From assembly GCA_944327105.1 (NCBI GenBank), contig CALVGN010000030.1, positions 1 through 64,000 on the forward strand: a stretch of DNA of 64,000 nt. Reading direction: 5' to 3'. The notes under the pieces were generated by a model. That model was not told where the DNA came from. It worked only from the letters and a program-made list of their open reading frames with translations, and made no database searches. Below, piece by piece: positions 53,113-61,924 of the stretch (position 1 is the stretch's first letter; each line of letters begins with the position of its first letter). Source of the stretch: an uncultured Erysipelotrichaceae bacterium. GTDB taxonomy: Bacteria; Bacillota_I; Bacilli_A; Erysipelotrichales; Erysipelotrichaceae. Position numbers and translations under genes: made by a program.

Positions 53113-56100
53113 TTGAAACTCCTGTATACAGATAATCCCAACGATACCAATCCAATGCACAATCACTCAATTCAAAAGTGTCAGCCATCGCACGCAATCG
53201 CAATGTCTGATAACGCACGAAGCGGTACCCGCGTTTTTTACGTCGATAGCGAATGATCCGTTCATTGCGTTTGTAATGGTTTACGGAATCAAATGAAACA
53301 GATGGTTCAAGTATCATGGTCTCACAAACCGGATCATGCAGATAATTGAGTGGGGAGCGGATCTCACACCATTGCAGTGAACTGCCATAATCGATATCAG
53401 AGAGATCCATACGGCCCGGGTTGCATTGAAGCATTTTTGTTTCCCCGACTGCATCGATAACCAATTCGTTTGGATCATGATCACTTAAATCACCCGTAAT
53501 GGTCTCACCATTGGCATCTTTGACGTTTACCTTACGGTAATACCATGTCCCACGACGGTACGCATTTTCACCGTTTTCATTTTCGAATAACGGAATAAAC
53601 AAAATCTCACCGTTTTCGTTGGTTTGAGCGTAATACGGTGATTCAAACTGAGCATCCTGAGCGAATTGATAGGTCACATATTGCATCGGAACATCATCAT
53701 AATTGGTGGCGATCATCAATTCATCCTTGGACCCATTGTATTCATGGGTACCATCCGTGTAGAGAATGTGTTGATTTTCTGTGCCGTTGAACCAAATATC
53801 CGTAATGGTATAGACCACATCATCATTGGTAAACGTATCTCCTTTTTTTGGATCTGAAAGCAATTCCAGTAACGTTGAGTATTCCAATGGATTGATGAAC
53901 CGATACTCTGTTTCATGGATATAGATGCCACCGGAAAGCAACGTAGCGATTTTGGTCCGTGGCTGGACCATTGGTGTCTGTGGATCGTCACAGCTTTGAT
54001 AATCACACATGTTTTCACCTTCATACGTGACATCATAGATCTCAAACAATGCACCATTGAGCAACGTTTTGGCATCATCCGAATCGATTTTGTAGGCTGT
54101 GACATCAATATCCCGTTTTTGATTGGTCAAGGTAACGGATTGATGGTCAATGCCAACGGTATATCCCATGGTTTCATCCACCGTAAATGTATGGCAGATA
54201 TCCTGGGATGGTTCGACCATGTAACCTGTGGGTGGTACAATTTCACAAGCCATATAAGTTTGCCCATATTTCAGATTCTCGATGGTCAAACCACCCGGTT
54301 GATGATTGACTTCAAATTCCTGCAGCATCATCACCCCCGGCATCTTCCAATAATAGGAACCATCCGGTAAATGGGATACATCCACCACACCCATGTTGTC
54401 ACTGCGTAGCGTTTCGATGGGATATAACCCATCCGGATCTTCATAGATCGTCACACTGTAATCGGGTAAGGGACGGTTGTGATCATCGATATCCACCGTT
54501 CGTAAATAAACACCACCGCTGACGCCATGAAATATTGGGTAAAAGTCTTTTTGAATTAAGGAATTTACAGCGTCAGCGGTAGTCAAACAATCAATGACGG
54601 CCTTTACGGTATATGGGGTTTGGGGAGTGGCCTGATCATTGATGAAGCATTCGTTACTGATCACATCACAATAGGTGATGGATGCAATGGTTGAACCATT
54701 TGTCGTTAATGATTCGACCCGATACTCATGATCCATATATTCAAATATCCCCTTGAGTACCAAGGGGATATTTGTGTTGATTTCATTGATCTTTTCCAGA
54801 CTCAATGGTGTCTTTTTCAACGTTGTCCAGGATTGATCCATTTCATCGCTATAGATGATTTTTTCATCATCGATCGAATGGATGATGATGGTTTGACCAT
54901 CCACTTCAATGGGCTCGTTGACTGGTAAGTCCTTCAATTGATCATATGGGATCGCTAATGGCTCAACTGATTCAATCAATTTCAGTTGAAATGCAGATGG
55001 ATAAGTCAGTGTCAGCATCGTCCCATCCAATGTTCCGATCGGCTGACCATTGACTAACGGTGCATCCAATATGATGGTTTGACCATCTTCCATCTCGAAT
55101 AAATCCGATATATCCACTTTTTGATTCAACGGGAAGAATGTCATGGTCTTTAATGCATTGCCCAAAGGCAATGCATCCAACGTAAAGCGTGTTCCCTTTT
55201 CATCAACCAAAACGATATGATCGGCATCATAGGTTTCGATGGTATAACCATATTCTTCATGATTGTGAATCAATATAACACCACCGTTATACCCAAATGG
55301 AATATCCATTTGATCCAACTGAGCTTTGACCATGGTATACGTCAATTCGAATGATTGCTGGGGAATCAATATGTCAAACATATTGGTGGAAAGCTGCAGA
55401 TCATCCATCGTCGTTTGATCATAACGGCTAACCGCATCGATCCAATACATGTATTCATTCCCTGCCGAATCCATCAATGTTCCCAAATAATGTGGATCCA
55501 TGATGGATTGGTTGAACCATGTATAACTCGTTCCATCGATTTCAATGGTCAAACCATCATAAAATCCGGAATAATTCAGATTTGAAATATCCGGTGCATC
55601 ACTGTCTTCCAAAAGGAATGTCGTCGTCACATTGGGATACTGCTGCTGATCCTTTACGTGAGCAAGCCAATGCTGGTTACCATATTCGATTGCAAATGCA
55701 TCATCGACTTCGATCGGACGTGGTTTTGACAAGGTAAACGATTCACCTTCATTGACCGACCATAAACTTTTCAAGTCTTCCCAATTGAATGGATGCGTTT
55801 GGATCAGATCCATGGAGACTCCATGAAAATCGATCATCTGACCATCATTGTTCGTATCCACATTGATATATGTGACGGATTCGTTTTTATCCGGATCATA
55901 ACAAAAGCCGATCAATGCATCCTTTTGATACGGATAAGTAATGAAATACTGATCGTACGCACTATCCAGTCGTGCAATAAATGCCGGTTGTATCACATTG
56001 GTGCATTCCCATTGCACGATATATTCATATTCTGGTCCAATCAAGGGATGCATCGAATCCACCACATGCTGATTACCACTCACATCTTGGACCGTAATGG

Positions 56101-58942
56101 AAATGATATTGTTTGAATCATCGATGGTGGCATCGATCAATTGGTAAACCTGATCTTCAATGGTGTATTCGAGGATGTCTTGCTGATAAAGCGGAAGCAG
56201 TGTTTCAAATCCAACGGGATCATGAACGGTTTTGACATAACTTCGTTCAATGATCGAACCATTACTGATCAGATCGGTTTGCCATGGAAACAGGGATTGT
56301 ACCGTTTCAAAGGATAGCCAGGGATTTGGTGTATCTGCACTGACATTGATGGTTAAACCATTGATATCGGATTGATCCGATATCGCGGTAAATTCATATT
56401 GTGGTTTGATCACCTGATACATGGTATAACCATAGGATTGTTCGATCGTTTCTGGTAAATCTGACTCATTTAATGGTGGATTTTCCACGGTGAAACGGTA
56501 TTCGATCGTATCTTCCAATACGATCGATTCAATGGTTGGATCAGCCACAATATCAACGATCTTTATCGCGTTACCATTCCATGTAATGGTTTGACCAATA
56601 GCGTCATGGCTATCATCCAGTCCCATGGCTTCGATCTGATCCATCAGTGATCGAAAATCATCATCCTTTTCGTCAACATGGATCAATTGTCTGTATTGTG
56701 CATCCACAACCGCTTGAAATGGCGTGATTTCAACCAACGTGTAATTGTCCTGTTCCATCTCATGGACTTCACCCACATTCCAGTTTGATACATCCTCGTA
56801 ACTTAACGGATATTGATCCGCGATATAAAGTAACCCGTTTTCATCTTCAACGATCATTGCATCATCCCTTTTCATGCGCAGAATGTAGGATATGCCATTG
56901 ACCGTGAATGTATCATTCACCGAAATATCCTCTGGGATCATCGTTTCACTCAGATCGATCCTTGCCAGATTGTCCACATTGGTCACACCAATGACCACAC
57001 GGTCGGATAATATCGAATTTACACGATAGAGATGGTTTTGCCAGATGAATAGATCATTCACCTGATAATTTGGCAGAATGGATATCAATGTCGAATAATC
57101 CATACACATGGTTTCACTGATACCTTCCTGTGGTATTCCGTCATTGGATGCATTGGTCAAACCAATAGGCAAACCCTGGTCATAATGAACTTCTCCATCA
57201 TGCGGCACTTCAAAAACCACCCATTCCGCACCATCCAAATACACCTTGTCCATGGTTTGATCCATCTTATAAACGGTTAAATCCACATCTCGATTCAAAT
57301 TCATATACGAGTAATGTGAACTTTCATTTAAATCTATCCGGTATGGTATCGTATTGACCACATATCCCTGATGAGCGTCAATTTCTCGAATCCAATACAC
57401 ACCCGGTTCTGTATTTAAGATCGTCGAATATCCATCCACCGGCAACAATTGATCGATGTGCAATGCACCATCACTGCCTACCGTCCACACCGTACCCGCC
57501 TGCTTGGTCTCAAATTTGCGTGTATCCCGATTGTAAATACTGCAACTGCCCGATACATTCAACGCCAGACTGTCTTCCTCACTAACCAATCCAACATCAC
57601 AATTCGGAACAATCAGATGAGTGAATTTTTCATCATATGCGATCTGAAATGTCGTTCCTGGTAACGCCGTGATCGCATATTCATCCACTTTATCAACGGT
57701 GAGATCTTGCGTATTGGATACGATATTCAATTCCGCATCTTCGATTGGATCGGGCAATCGACCACCCAAAAGATCCTGACTGCCCGGTTTGGTCATCAAC
57801 AACATGGCCTCAACCGCCGCATAATACCCACCGGCATTACTTTTGACCCGCACCGGTTTGACGTTTTCAAACAACGTATCGTATTTGACGTGCAGATTAT
57901 TGTCATCATCGATATACGGATAACCCGGGGCAAAGTTCTTTGAGGTCGCCGTATCATCGATTTCATAATAGGTGCTTAACACACGATTGCCATCAGGGAT
58001 GATGCATTCGGCATTGAACGGACATTTGATGGTCGTACCATGAAATGATGGTTGGGTGCGCAATTCAACGATATCATTGAGGATTTCTGCTTTTTGGGCA
58101 CTGATATCTATGGAAGAACCATCCATCAATGTGATGCCATCGATATAATAGCCCAACACTTCCCAGATCAAGATCTGGGTGGCAATGAAATAATCCACCG
58201 TGTTTTTACCATCGAATCCATAACCAAACGACATGATCTGCGAAATCTTGAGTAGATTATCAAAGCTGATCTTGTCAAACGTGATGGTACTGCCGATATA
58301 CCCTTCCCCATCATGGAATAACGTGGTTGGATCAATGCAATAATAGACAAAACCGGAATCATCGAAATGAAATTGGGTAATGTAGCCAAAATGGGGCGAT
58401 GTATACTGTGCAACACGATCGCCTGTTACGATCGCATTGGTTAAAATACCCTGATCCAACTGTTTTAGCATAGAAAAAACTGCTTCGGATTGCTCGATTC
58501 GTTCCCATTTCATCCCATACTCACTTTCACTGCGTTCGATGATCTGATCAACATGACTGGGTTGTTGAGTATTTGAATCCATCGTTTCTGCCGGGTGATT
58601 GGTTTCGCTTGCTTCCTTTGAAGCGGATGGTTCGACCATGGGTTCAGATGATTCAGTCGGTACGATCGTCTCAGACGGGATTATGGATTCCTCTGGGATC
58701 GGTGAAACCGATGGTGTTGGAATCGTTGATTCTACGGGTATGGGGACGATTGTTTCTGCCACGGACGTTTCAGGTAAATTGGTTGTTACAGGTAAATCCG
58801 TATCTACGGCAGGTTCACTTTGCTTTTGATCCAAAACAGGTGAAAGCATCGGATCAGCGATATCAAAATGGAATGCCGATACCTGATTGAGTTCAAGTAA
58901 CAACACTAGACCCATCAATATCAGACGAATGATTGTTTTCAT
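53096..58942 (-). CDS. Giant thioester-domain surface adhesin (1948 residues)
   Basis: The N-terminal signal peptide (residues 1-23) is followed by a Pro/Ser/Thr/Glu stalk (40-125). Residues about 175-290 form a thioester domain: Cys202 in YYCIDPTT and Gln256 in IATQILIWE are the expected Cys-Gln pair that binds host surfaces covalently. Then come SpaA/CnaB-type segments (LTVDKVDEYAITALPGTTF, LTVYKMDQTMDKVYLDGAEW, VTAYKIDSDDAKTLLNGALF). Between about 600 and 1550 lies a long run of degenerate beta repeats rich in NDTFTVNG or DGQTI motifs. The C-terminus is basic (RYRRKKRGYRFVRYQ) with no LPxTG, membrane helix or other anchor. AAAGGAG precedes the ATG. It carries ten exact palindrome copies. 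Confidence 0.82.
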   Translation of the reverse strand: MKTIIRLILMGLVLLLELNQVSAFHFDIADPMLSPVLDQKQSEPAVDTDLPVTTNLPETSVAETIVPIPVESTIPTPSVSPIPEESIIPSETIVPTESSEPMVEPSASKEASETNHPAETMDSNTQQPSHVDQIIERSESEYGMKWERIEQSEAVFSMLKQLDQGILTNAIVTGDRVAQYTSPHFGYITQFHFDDSGFVYYCIDPTTLFHDGEGYIGSTITFDKISFDNLLKISQIMSFGYGFDGKNTVDYFIATQILIWEVLGYYIDGITLMDGSSIDISAQKAEILNDIVELRTQPSFHGTTIKCPFNAECIIPDGNRVLSTYYEIDDTATSKNFAPGYPYIDDDNNLHVKYDTLFENVKPVRVKSNAGGYYAAVEAMLLMTKPGSQDLLGGRLPDPIEDAELNIVSNTQDLTVDKVDEYAITALPGTTFQIAYDEKFTHLIVPNCDVGLVSEEDSLALNVSGSCSIYNRDTRKFETKQAGTVWTVGSDGALHIDQLLPVDGYSTILNTEPGVYWIREIDAHQGYVVNTIPYRIDLNESSHYSYMNLNRDVDLTVYKMDQTMDKVYLDGAEWVVFEVPHDGEVHYDQGLPIGLTNASNDGIPQEGISETMCMDYSTLISILPNYQVNDLFIWQNHLYRVNSILSDRVVIGVTNVDNLARIDLSETMIPEDISVNDTFTVNGISYILRMKRDDAMIVEDENGLLYIADQYPLSYEDVSNWNVGEVHEMEQDNYTLVEITPFQAVVDAQYRQLIHVDEKDDDFRSLMDQIEAMGLDDSHDAIGQTITWNGNAIKIVDIVADPTIESIVLEDTIEYRFTVENPPLNESDLPETIEQSYGYTMYQVIKPQYEFTAISDQSDINGLTINVSADTPNPWLSFETVQSLFPWQTDLISNGSIIERSYVKTVHDPVGFETLLPLYQQDILEYTIEDQVYQLIDATIDDSNNIISITVQDVSGNQHVVDSMHPLIGPEYEYIVQWECTNVIQPAFIARLDSAYDQYFITYPYQKDALIGFCYDPDKNESVTYINVDTNNDGQMIDFHGVSMDLIQTHPFNWEDLKSLWSVNEGESFTLSKPRPIEVDDAFAIEYGNQHWLAHVKDQQQYPNVTTTFLLEDSDAPDISNLNYSGFYDGLTIEIDGTSYTWFNQSIMDPHYLGTLMDSAGNEYMYWIDAVSRYDQTTMDDLQLSTNMFDILIPQQSFELTYTMVKAQLDQMDIPFGYNGGVILIHNHEEYGYTIETYDADHIVLVDEKGTRFTLDALPLGNALKTMTFFPLNQKVDISDLFEMEDGQTIILDAPLVNGQPIGTLDGTMLTLTYPSAFQLKLIESVEPLAIPYDQLKDLPVNEPIEVDGQTIIIHSIDDEKIIYSDEMDQSWTTLKKTPLSLEKINEINTNIPLVLKGIFEYMDHEYRVESLTTNGSTIASITYCDVISNECFINDQATPQTPYTVKAVIDCLTTADAVNSLIQKDFYPIFHGVSGGVYLRTVDIDDHNRPLPDYSVTIYEDPDGLYPIETLRSDNMGVVDVSHLPDGSYYWKMPGVMMLQEFEVNHQPGGLTIENLKYGQTYMACEIVPPTGYMVEPSQDICHTFTVDETMGYTVGIDHQSVTLTNQKRDIDVTAYKIDSDDAKTLLNGALFEIYDVTYEGENMCDYQSCDDPQTPMVQPRTKIATLLSGGIYIHETEYRFINPLEYSTLLELLSDPKKGDTFTNDDVVYTITDIWFNGTENQHILYTDGTHEYNGSKDELMIATNYDDVPMQYVTYQFAQDAQFESPYYAQTNENGEILFIPLFENENGENAYRRGTWYYRKVNVKDANGETITGDLSDHDPNELVIDAVGETKMLQCNPGRMDLSDIDYGSSLQWCEIRSPLNYLHDPVCETMILEPSVSFDSVNHYKRNERIIRYRRKKRGYRFVRYQTLRLRAMADTFELSDCALDWYRWDYLYTGVSNGRNK

Positions 58943-58959
58943 ATTACTCCTTTACTGCA

Positions 58960-58986
58960 AATAAAAAGGATGGTCGTACCATCCTT
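58960..58986 (-). terminator. Terminator built on a copy of the iterated palindrome
   Basis: AAGGATGGT-CGT-ACCATCCTT forms a 9-bp stem with a 3-nt loop, then TTTTTATTT on the minus strand. It ends the EGF-like gene transcript before the adhesin start. Confidence 0.75.
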
Positions 58987-59006
58987 GATGTGATTGATTC
59001 GATTAT

Positions 59007-60014
59007 CTAAAAACCGGGAATCGTGGCCACTGCATTGCCTTCCTGGTCAAACCATGTCAATGTATACCCGTTTCCTTGTGTCAAACAGGAATAACCGCTG
59101 GCATTGTCAGGTTTTCCCTGATCCGCTTCACCCGCAGCCACACAAGCATCCATGCCCTGGTTGAACGCATCGGTTTCACCCATGTTGATGTTATATCCCC
59201 AATCTGGTTCATCCCATCCACTTGGATCAGTAGTGTCATTCGAGGCAACCGGTGGTGCACTCCATTGCTGCTCAGGTTGAGATTGGGGTTGATTCCACGA
59301 TTCATCCGATGATTGTTCTACCGTGGCTGAAACGGTCGGGGTTGAGTGCGGACGAGGGGTCGGCTGAATCACGATCGCACTGCATCTGCTCCATCCATCC
59401 CCTTCATATCCGTCATTACAGACACATGTCTCTCCATTAAAATACGCATTATCACCACAAACTGGCGCATGTTGAATCACTTCAAAATTCACTGCACTGC
59501 AATTTCCGCTTTCATCGCAGACATTGGCTGAAATGGTTTGATATTGATCGACAATAGATGGATCAAATCCAACGATGATCTCCACCGTCGTCAAACCATT
59601 GGAGTTATCATCAACTTGGATATATTGCGTTGCATCAAACGATTCGCCCCATTCCAATTCGATCTGCTCTAAAGCCAATTCCACTTCCGGAGCTGTCGTA
59701 TCAATAAAGCGTACCGGAACATTAGCATTCAATGTCAACCAATCTGATTTAAATCCAATTTCACATGTGTATGTGATGTTGACCTGCGGTGTGTTGATTC
59801 CTGCTCCAGAGTCATCGAACAATTGAATCGAGATATCATCGCAATTCTCACAATGGATATACGCATCCAATGGGGTGTTGATTTCAACATTATCCATATT
59901 GTCGATGCTGTAACGCGGATAAATCATATACAAGTAAAACAGTCCGCACACTAGAAGCATGCATGCACATAATCCAACGAACAACCATCGGTGTTTGTTA
60001 ATCCATATATCCAT
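59007..60014 (-). CDS. Membrane-anchored extracellular protein with Ig-like and EGF-like domains
   Basis: A 335-residue protein with an N-terminal membrane helix (WLFVGLCACMLLVCGLFYLYM), a beta domain with DTTAPEVELALEQIELEWGE (bacterial Ig/DUF5011-like pattern), an EGF-like module (CGDNAYFNGETCVCNDGYEG), then a Pro/Ser/Gln-rich linker and a short C-terminal domain with two Cys. ATG 60014 gives the membrane helix directly at the N-terminus; the longer frame is not supported. It is the first gene of the surface cluster, ended by its own terminator, so it may be transcribed separately from the adhesin. Role unknown. Confidence 0.62.
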   Translation of the reverse strand: MDIWINKHRWLFVGLCACMLLVCGLFYLYMIYPRYSIDNMDNVEINTPLDAYIHCENCDDISIQLFDDSGAGINTPQVNITYTCEIGFKSDWLTLNANVPVRFIDTTAPEVELALEQIELEWGESFDATQYIQVDDNSNGLTTVEIIVGFDPSIVDQYQTISANVCDESGNCSAVNFEVIQHAPVCGDNAYFNGETCVCNDGYEGDGWSRCSAIVIQPTPRPHSTPTVSATVEQSSDESWNQPQSQPEQQWSAPPVASNDTTDPSGWDEPDWGYNINMGETDAFNQGMDACVAAGEADQGKPDNASGYSCLTQGNGYTLTWFDQEGNAVATIPGF

Positions 60015-60158
60015 ACATGCACCCTCTGCTTTCACTGATTGCACGGCAATTATAACCTTGACACAATGAAAAACACAGAGATGAAACAAAATTGCCGTGA
60101 CACGATTTGACTCGCCGATTTTACCGTACTTATCGTATTCAGAATCGATTTGTACTGC

Positions 60159-60187
60159 CAATTATGTGAGCATTTTTCACATAATTG
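60159..60187 (+). promoter_or_regulatory. Inverted-repeat operator upstream of desulfoferrodoxin
   Basis: CAATTATGTGA-N7-TCACATAATTG, perfect 11-bp arms, about 95 nt before the dfx ATG in the 266-bp divergent gap. It overlaps a TTGACG -35-like sequence. The right arm shares TTTTTCACATAATTG with the nifJ repeat. TGTGA...TCACA halves are CRP/FNR-like. Confidence 0.55.
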
Positions 60188-60280
60188 ACGCTACTTTTGG
60201 CCTTTTTTTAGCTTCTGAGCATTTTACTGTTCAAATTAGAAAAATCAGGATAGAGTTAAATCAGTTAAAGGAGAGAACCC

Positions 60281-60652
60281 ATGAAATTTTACAAATGTGC
60301 GCATTGCGGCAACGTTGCCGTCAAACTGGTTGATTCTAGCGTACCTCTGGTTTGCTGTGGCCAGGCAATGGATGAACTGGTTCCCAACACAACCGATGCT
60401 GCAACCGAAAAACATGTTCCCGTCTTGACCCGTAACGGTGATTCCGTTACCGTCAAGGTTTCCACTGTTGAACACCCCATGACTGAAGCGCATTGGATCA
60501 CCTTCATCGCCATCGAAACCGAAACGGGTTATCAATTGGTCAATTTGGCTCCAACCGATAAACCGGAAGCAACTTTCCATTGCCCATCAAAAGTCGTCAA
60601 AGTGTACGAGTACTGCAATCTGCATGGACTGTGGAGCGCAGAGGGCGAATAA
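60281..60652 (+). CDS. dfx: Desulfoferrodoxin (superoxide reductase)
   Basis: A 123-residue two-domain protein. Residues 1-35 form the desulforedoxin centre I (Cys6, Cys9, Cys25, Cys26). The rest is the superoxide-reductase centre II with ligands His45, His65, His71, Cys112 and His115 (EKHVP, VEHPMTEAHW, YCNLHGLW). It reduces superoxide to peroxide without making oxygen, protecting anaerobic enzymes such as PFOR. AAAGGAG precedes the ATG and a terminator follows. Monocistronic. Confidence 0.97.
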   Translation: MKFYKCAHCGNVAVKLVDSSVPLVCCGQAMDELVPNTTDAATEKHVPVLTRNGDSVTVKVSTVEHPMTEAHWITFIAIETETGYQLVNLAPTDKPEATFHCPSKVVKVYEYCNLHGLWSAEGE

Positions 60653-60666
60653 GGGAATCGAGCAAA

Positions 60667-60700
60667 ATCAAAGGCGGCAAATTGATGCCGCTTTTGATTT
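60667..60700 (+). terminator. Terminator after dfx
   Basis: Stem around GGCGGCA/TGCCGC, extended by A-T pairs, then a T-run ending in GATTTTTT. Confidence 0.8.
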
Positions 60701-60750
60701 TTTAATTAATTCTTGTCAATCTGGAAAAAATACGTAATAATTATTGACGC

Positions 60751-60837
60751 GCCCGGGTGGTGAAATTGGTAGACGCAATGGACTCAAAATCCATCGGTAG
60801 CAATACCGTGTCGGTTCGAGTCCGACCCCGGGCACCA
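60751..60837 (+). tRNA. tRNA-Leu (anticodon CAA)
   Basis: An 87-nt class II tRNA: acceptor arms GCCCGGG/CCCGGGC, D-loop TGGTAGACGC, anticodon arm ATGGA-CTCAAAA-TCCAT (anticodon CAA), a long variable arm (CGGTAGCAATACCG), T-arm GTCGGTTCGAGTCCGAC, and encoded CCA. A GCCC/GGGC hairpin with eight T residues (60876-60898) ends the transcript. Its 3' end is the left boundary of a repeat-flanked island. Confidence 0.97.
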
Positions 60838-60955
60838 TTTGTATATAGAAATACGTGTATACGTGTTGCATTAATGCCCTTAAAATGGGCTTTTTTTTAT
60901 GTGTTTACTGTTTGACGGTTCCATACGTGTTGCATACTATTTTTCCCTATTTTTC
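60818..60955. repeat. tRNA-Leu 3' end and downstream flank (left copy of a degenerate direct repeat)
   Basis: Starts with GAGTCCGACCCCGGGCACCATTTG inside the tRNA and runs through its terminator to TTGCATACTATTTTTCCCTA. A diverged copy lies 1.45 kb to the right at 62270-62398, in the same orientation and with the same order of landmarks. Probably the attL side of an old integration or a duplication. Confidence 0.6.
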
Positions 60956-60979
60956 CCTAAAAAGGAAAAAACAGAGCAC

Positions 60980-61924
60980 CTAGGAGTCAGTTTTGTCGTT
61001 TGCAAAATCATCGTAATTCTTATTTATACACAGGGAAATGCTATTGTTATATTGCTTGACCCACCCCTTATGAAGACCATAATTATCGATTGATATGTTC
61101 ATTTCATTTAATCTTTTCTGTATATTTTTGGTGAAGTATTTCCCTGCATATTCGTTTGGAGAAAGCAAAAGACAAAGATATAGGATATAACCAACTGTAT
61201 TATGATTGATCGGAAACGGAGAAATAGCTTCAACGGTTTTTGGAACGAATAAAACCGATTTTATCTGTGGATTATACCTGTAAAGTCGTTGAAAATGACA
61301 GCATGTGTTCCGTAATGCAGTAATGGCATGAATAGCACTATCTAATTGGTTATGTCCAATATTTGCATATGCATCACGTACAAACGCTTTTTATCTTTGG
61401 TAGTCAACATTGTATAAAGTTTAGAAGTACTTCCAAAGCTTAATAATTCAACCAATGCCCATATAGGAATGTCTCCAGAATAATTTAAATTATGGTGTTT
61501 TATAATGGGATTGTTTTTGTTCTTTGCTTTAAAATCTTCGACACTATTCAAGAATTGAAGTGTGGTCTTTTTCCACTCCAAGTCGAAAATTACCAATATT
61601 CATGTAGCTTAAAGGCCCGTATTTTATGCCAAGAAAATATGCTAATTGTGTCTTAAAATATATCTCTACATCAGTAATGATTTCTATTATTTGGCTTCGC
61701 AAGAACCTATCAAATTTATATATGTCGTAAATATGCTCAAAACACACGTTTTTATCAAACTTGTCATTCTCGTCTAAAAAGAATTTCCAATATCCGCTAA
61801 GACGATAGTAATTCTCACATCTTAATATCTTAATGGCGTTTTTTCGATTTCGAATACGTAGCAGCTTATCATCAATTAAATGATTCAGTTGTTCTTCAAA
61901 TGATAAAGGTTGTTTCATTTCCAT
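60980..61924 (-). pseudogene. Abi_2/AbiD-F-type HEPN phage-defence gene broken by two frameshifts
   Basis: Three overlapping frames together form one Abi_2 protein. Part 1 (from 61924) has PLSFEEQLNHLIDD, ENYYRLSGYWKFF and YKFDRFLRSQIIE. Part 2 (61342-61596) has DIPIWALVELLSFGSTSKLY. Part 3 has ALRNTCCHFQRLYR, whose R-x4-H is the HEPN RNase motif. Frame changes lie near 61590 (+1) and 61375 (-1). Abi_2 members cause abortive infection and are HEPN RNases. The region is clearly AT-richer than the flanks and lies between tRNA-Leu repeats, so it was acquired and then decayed. Confidence 0.75.
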
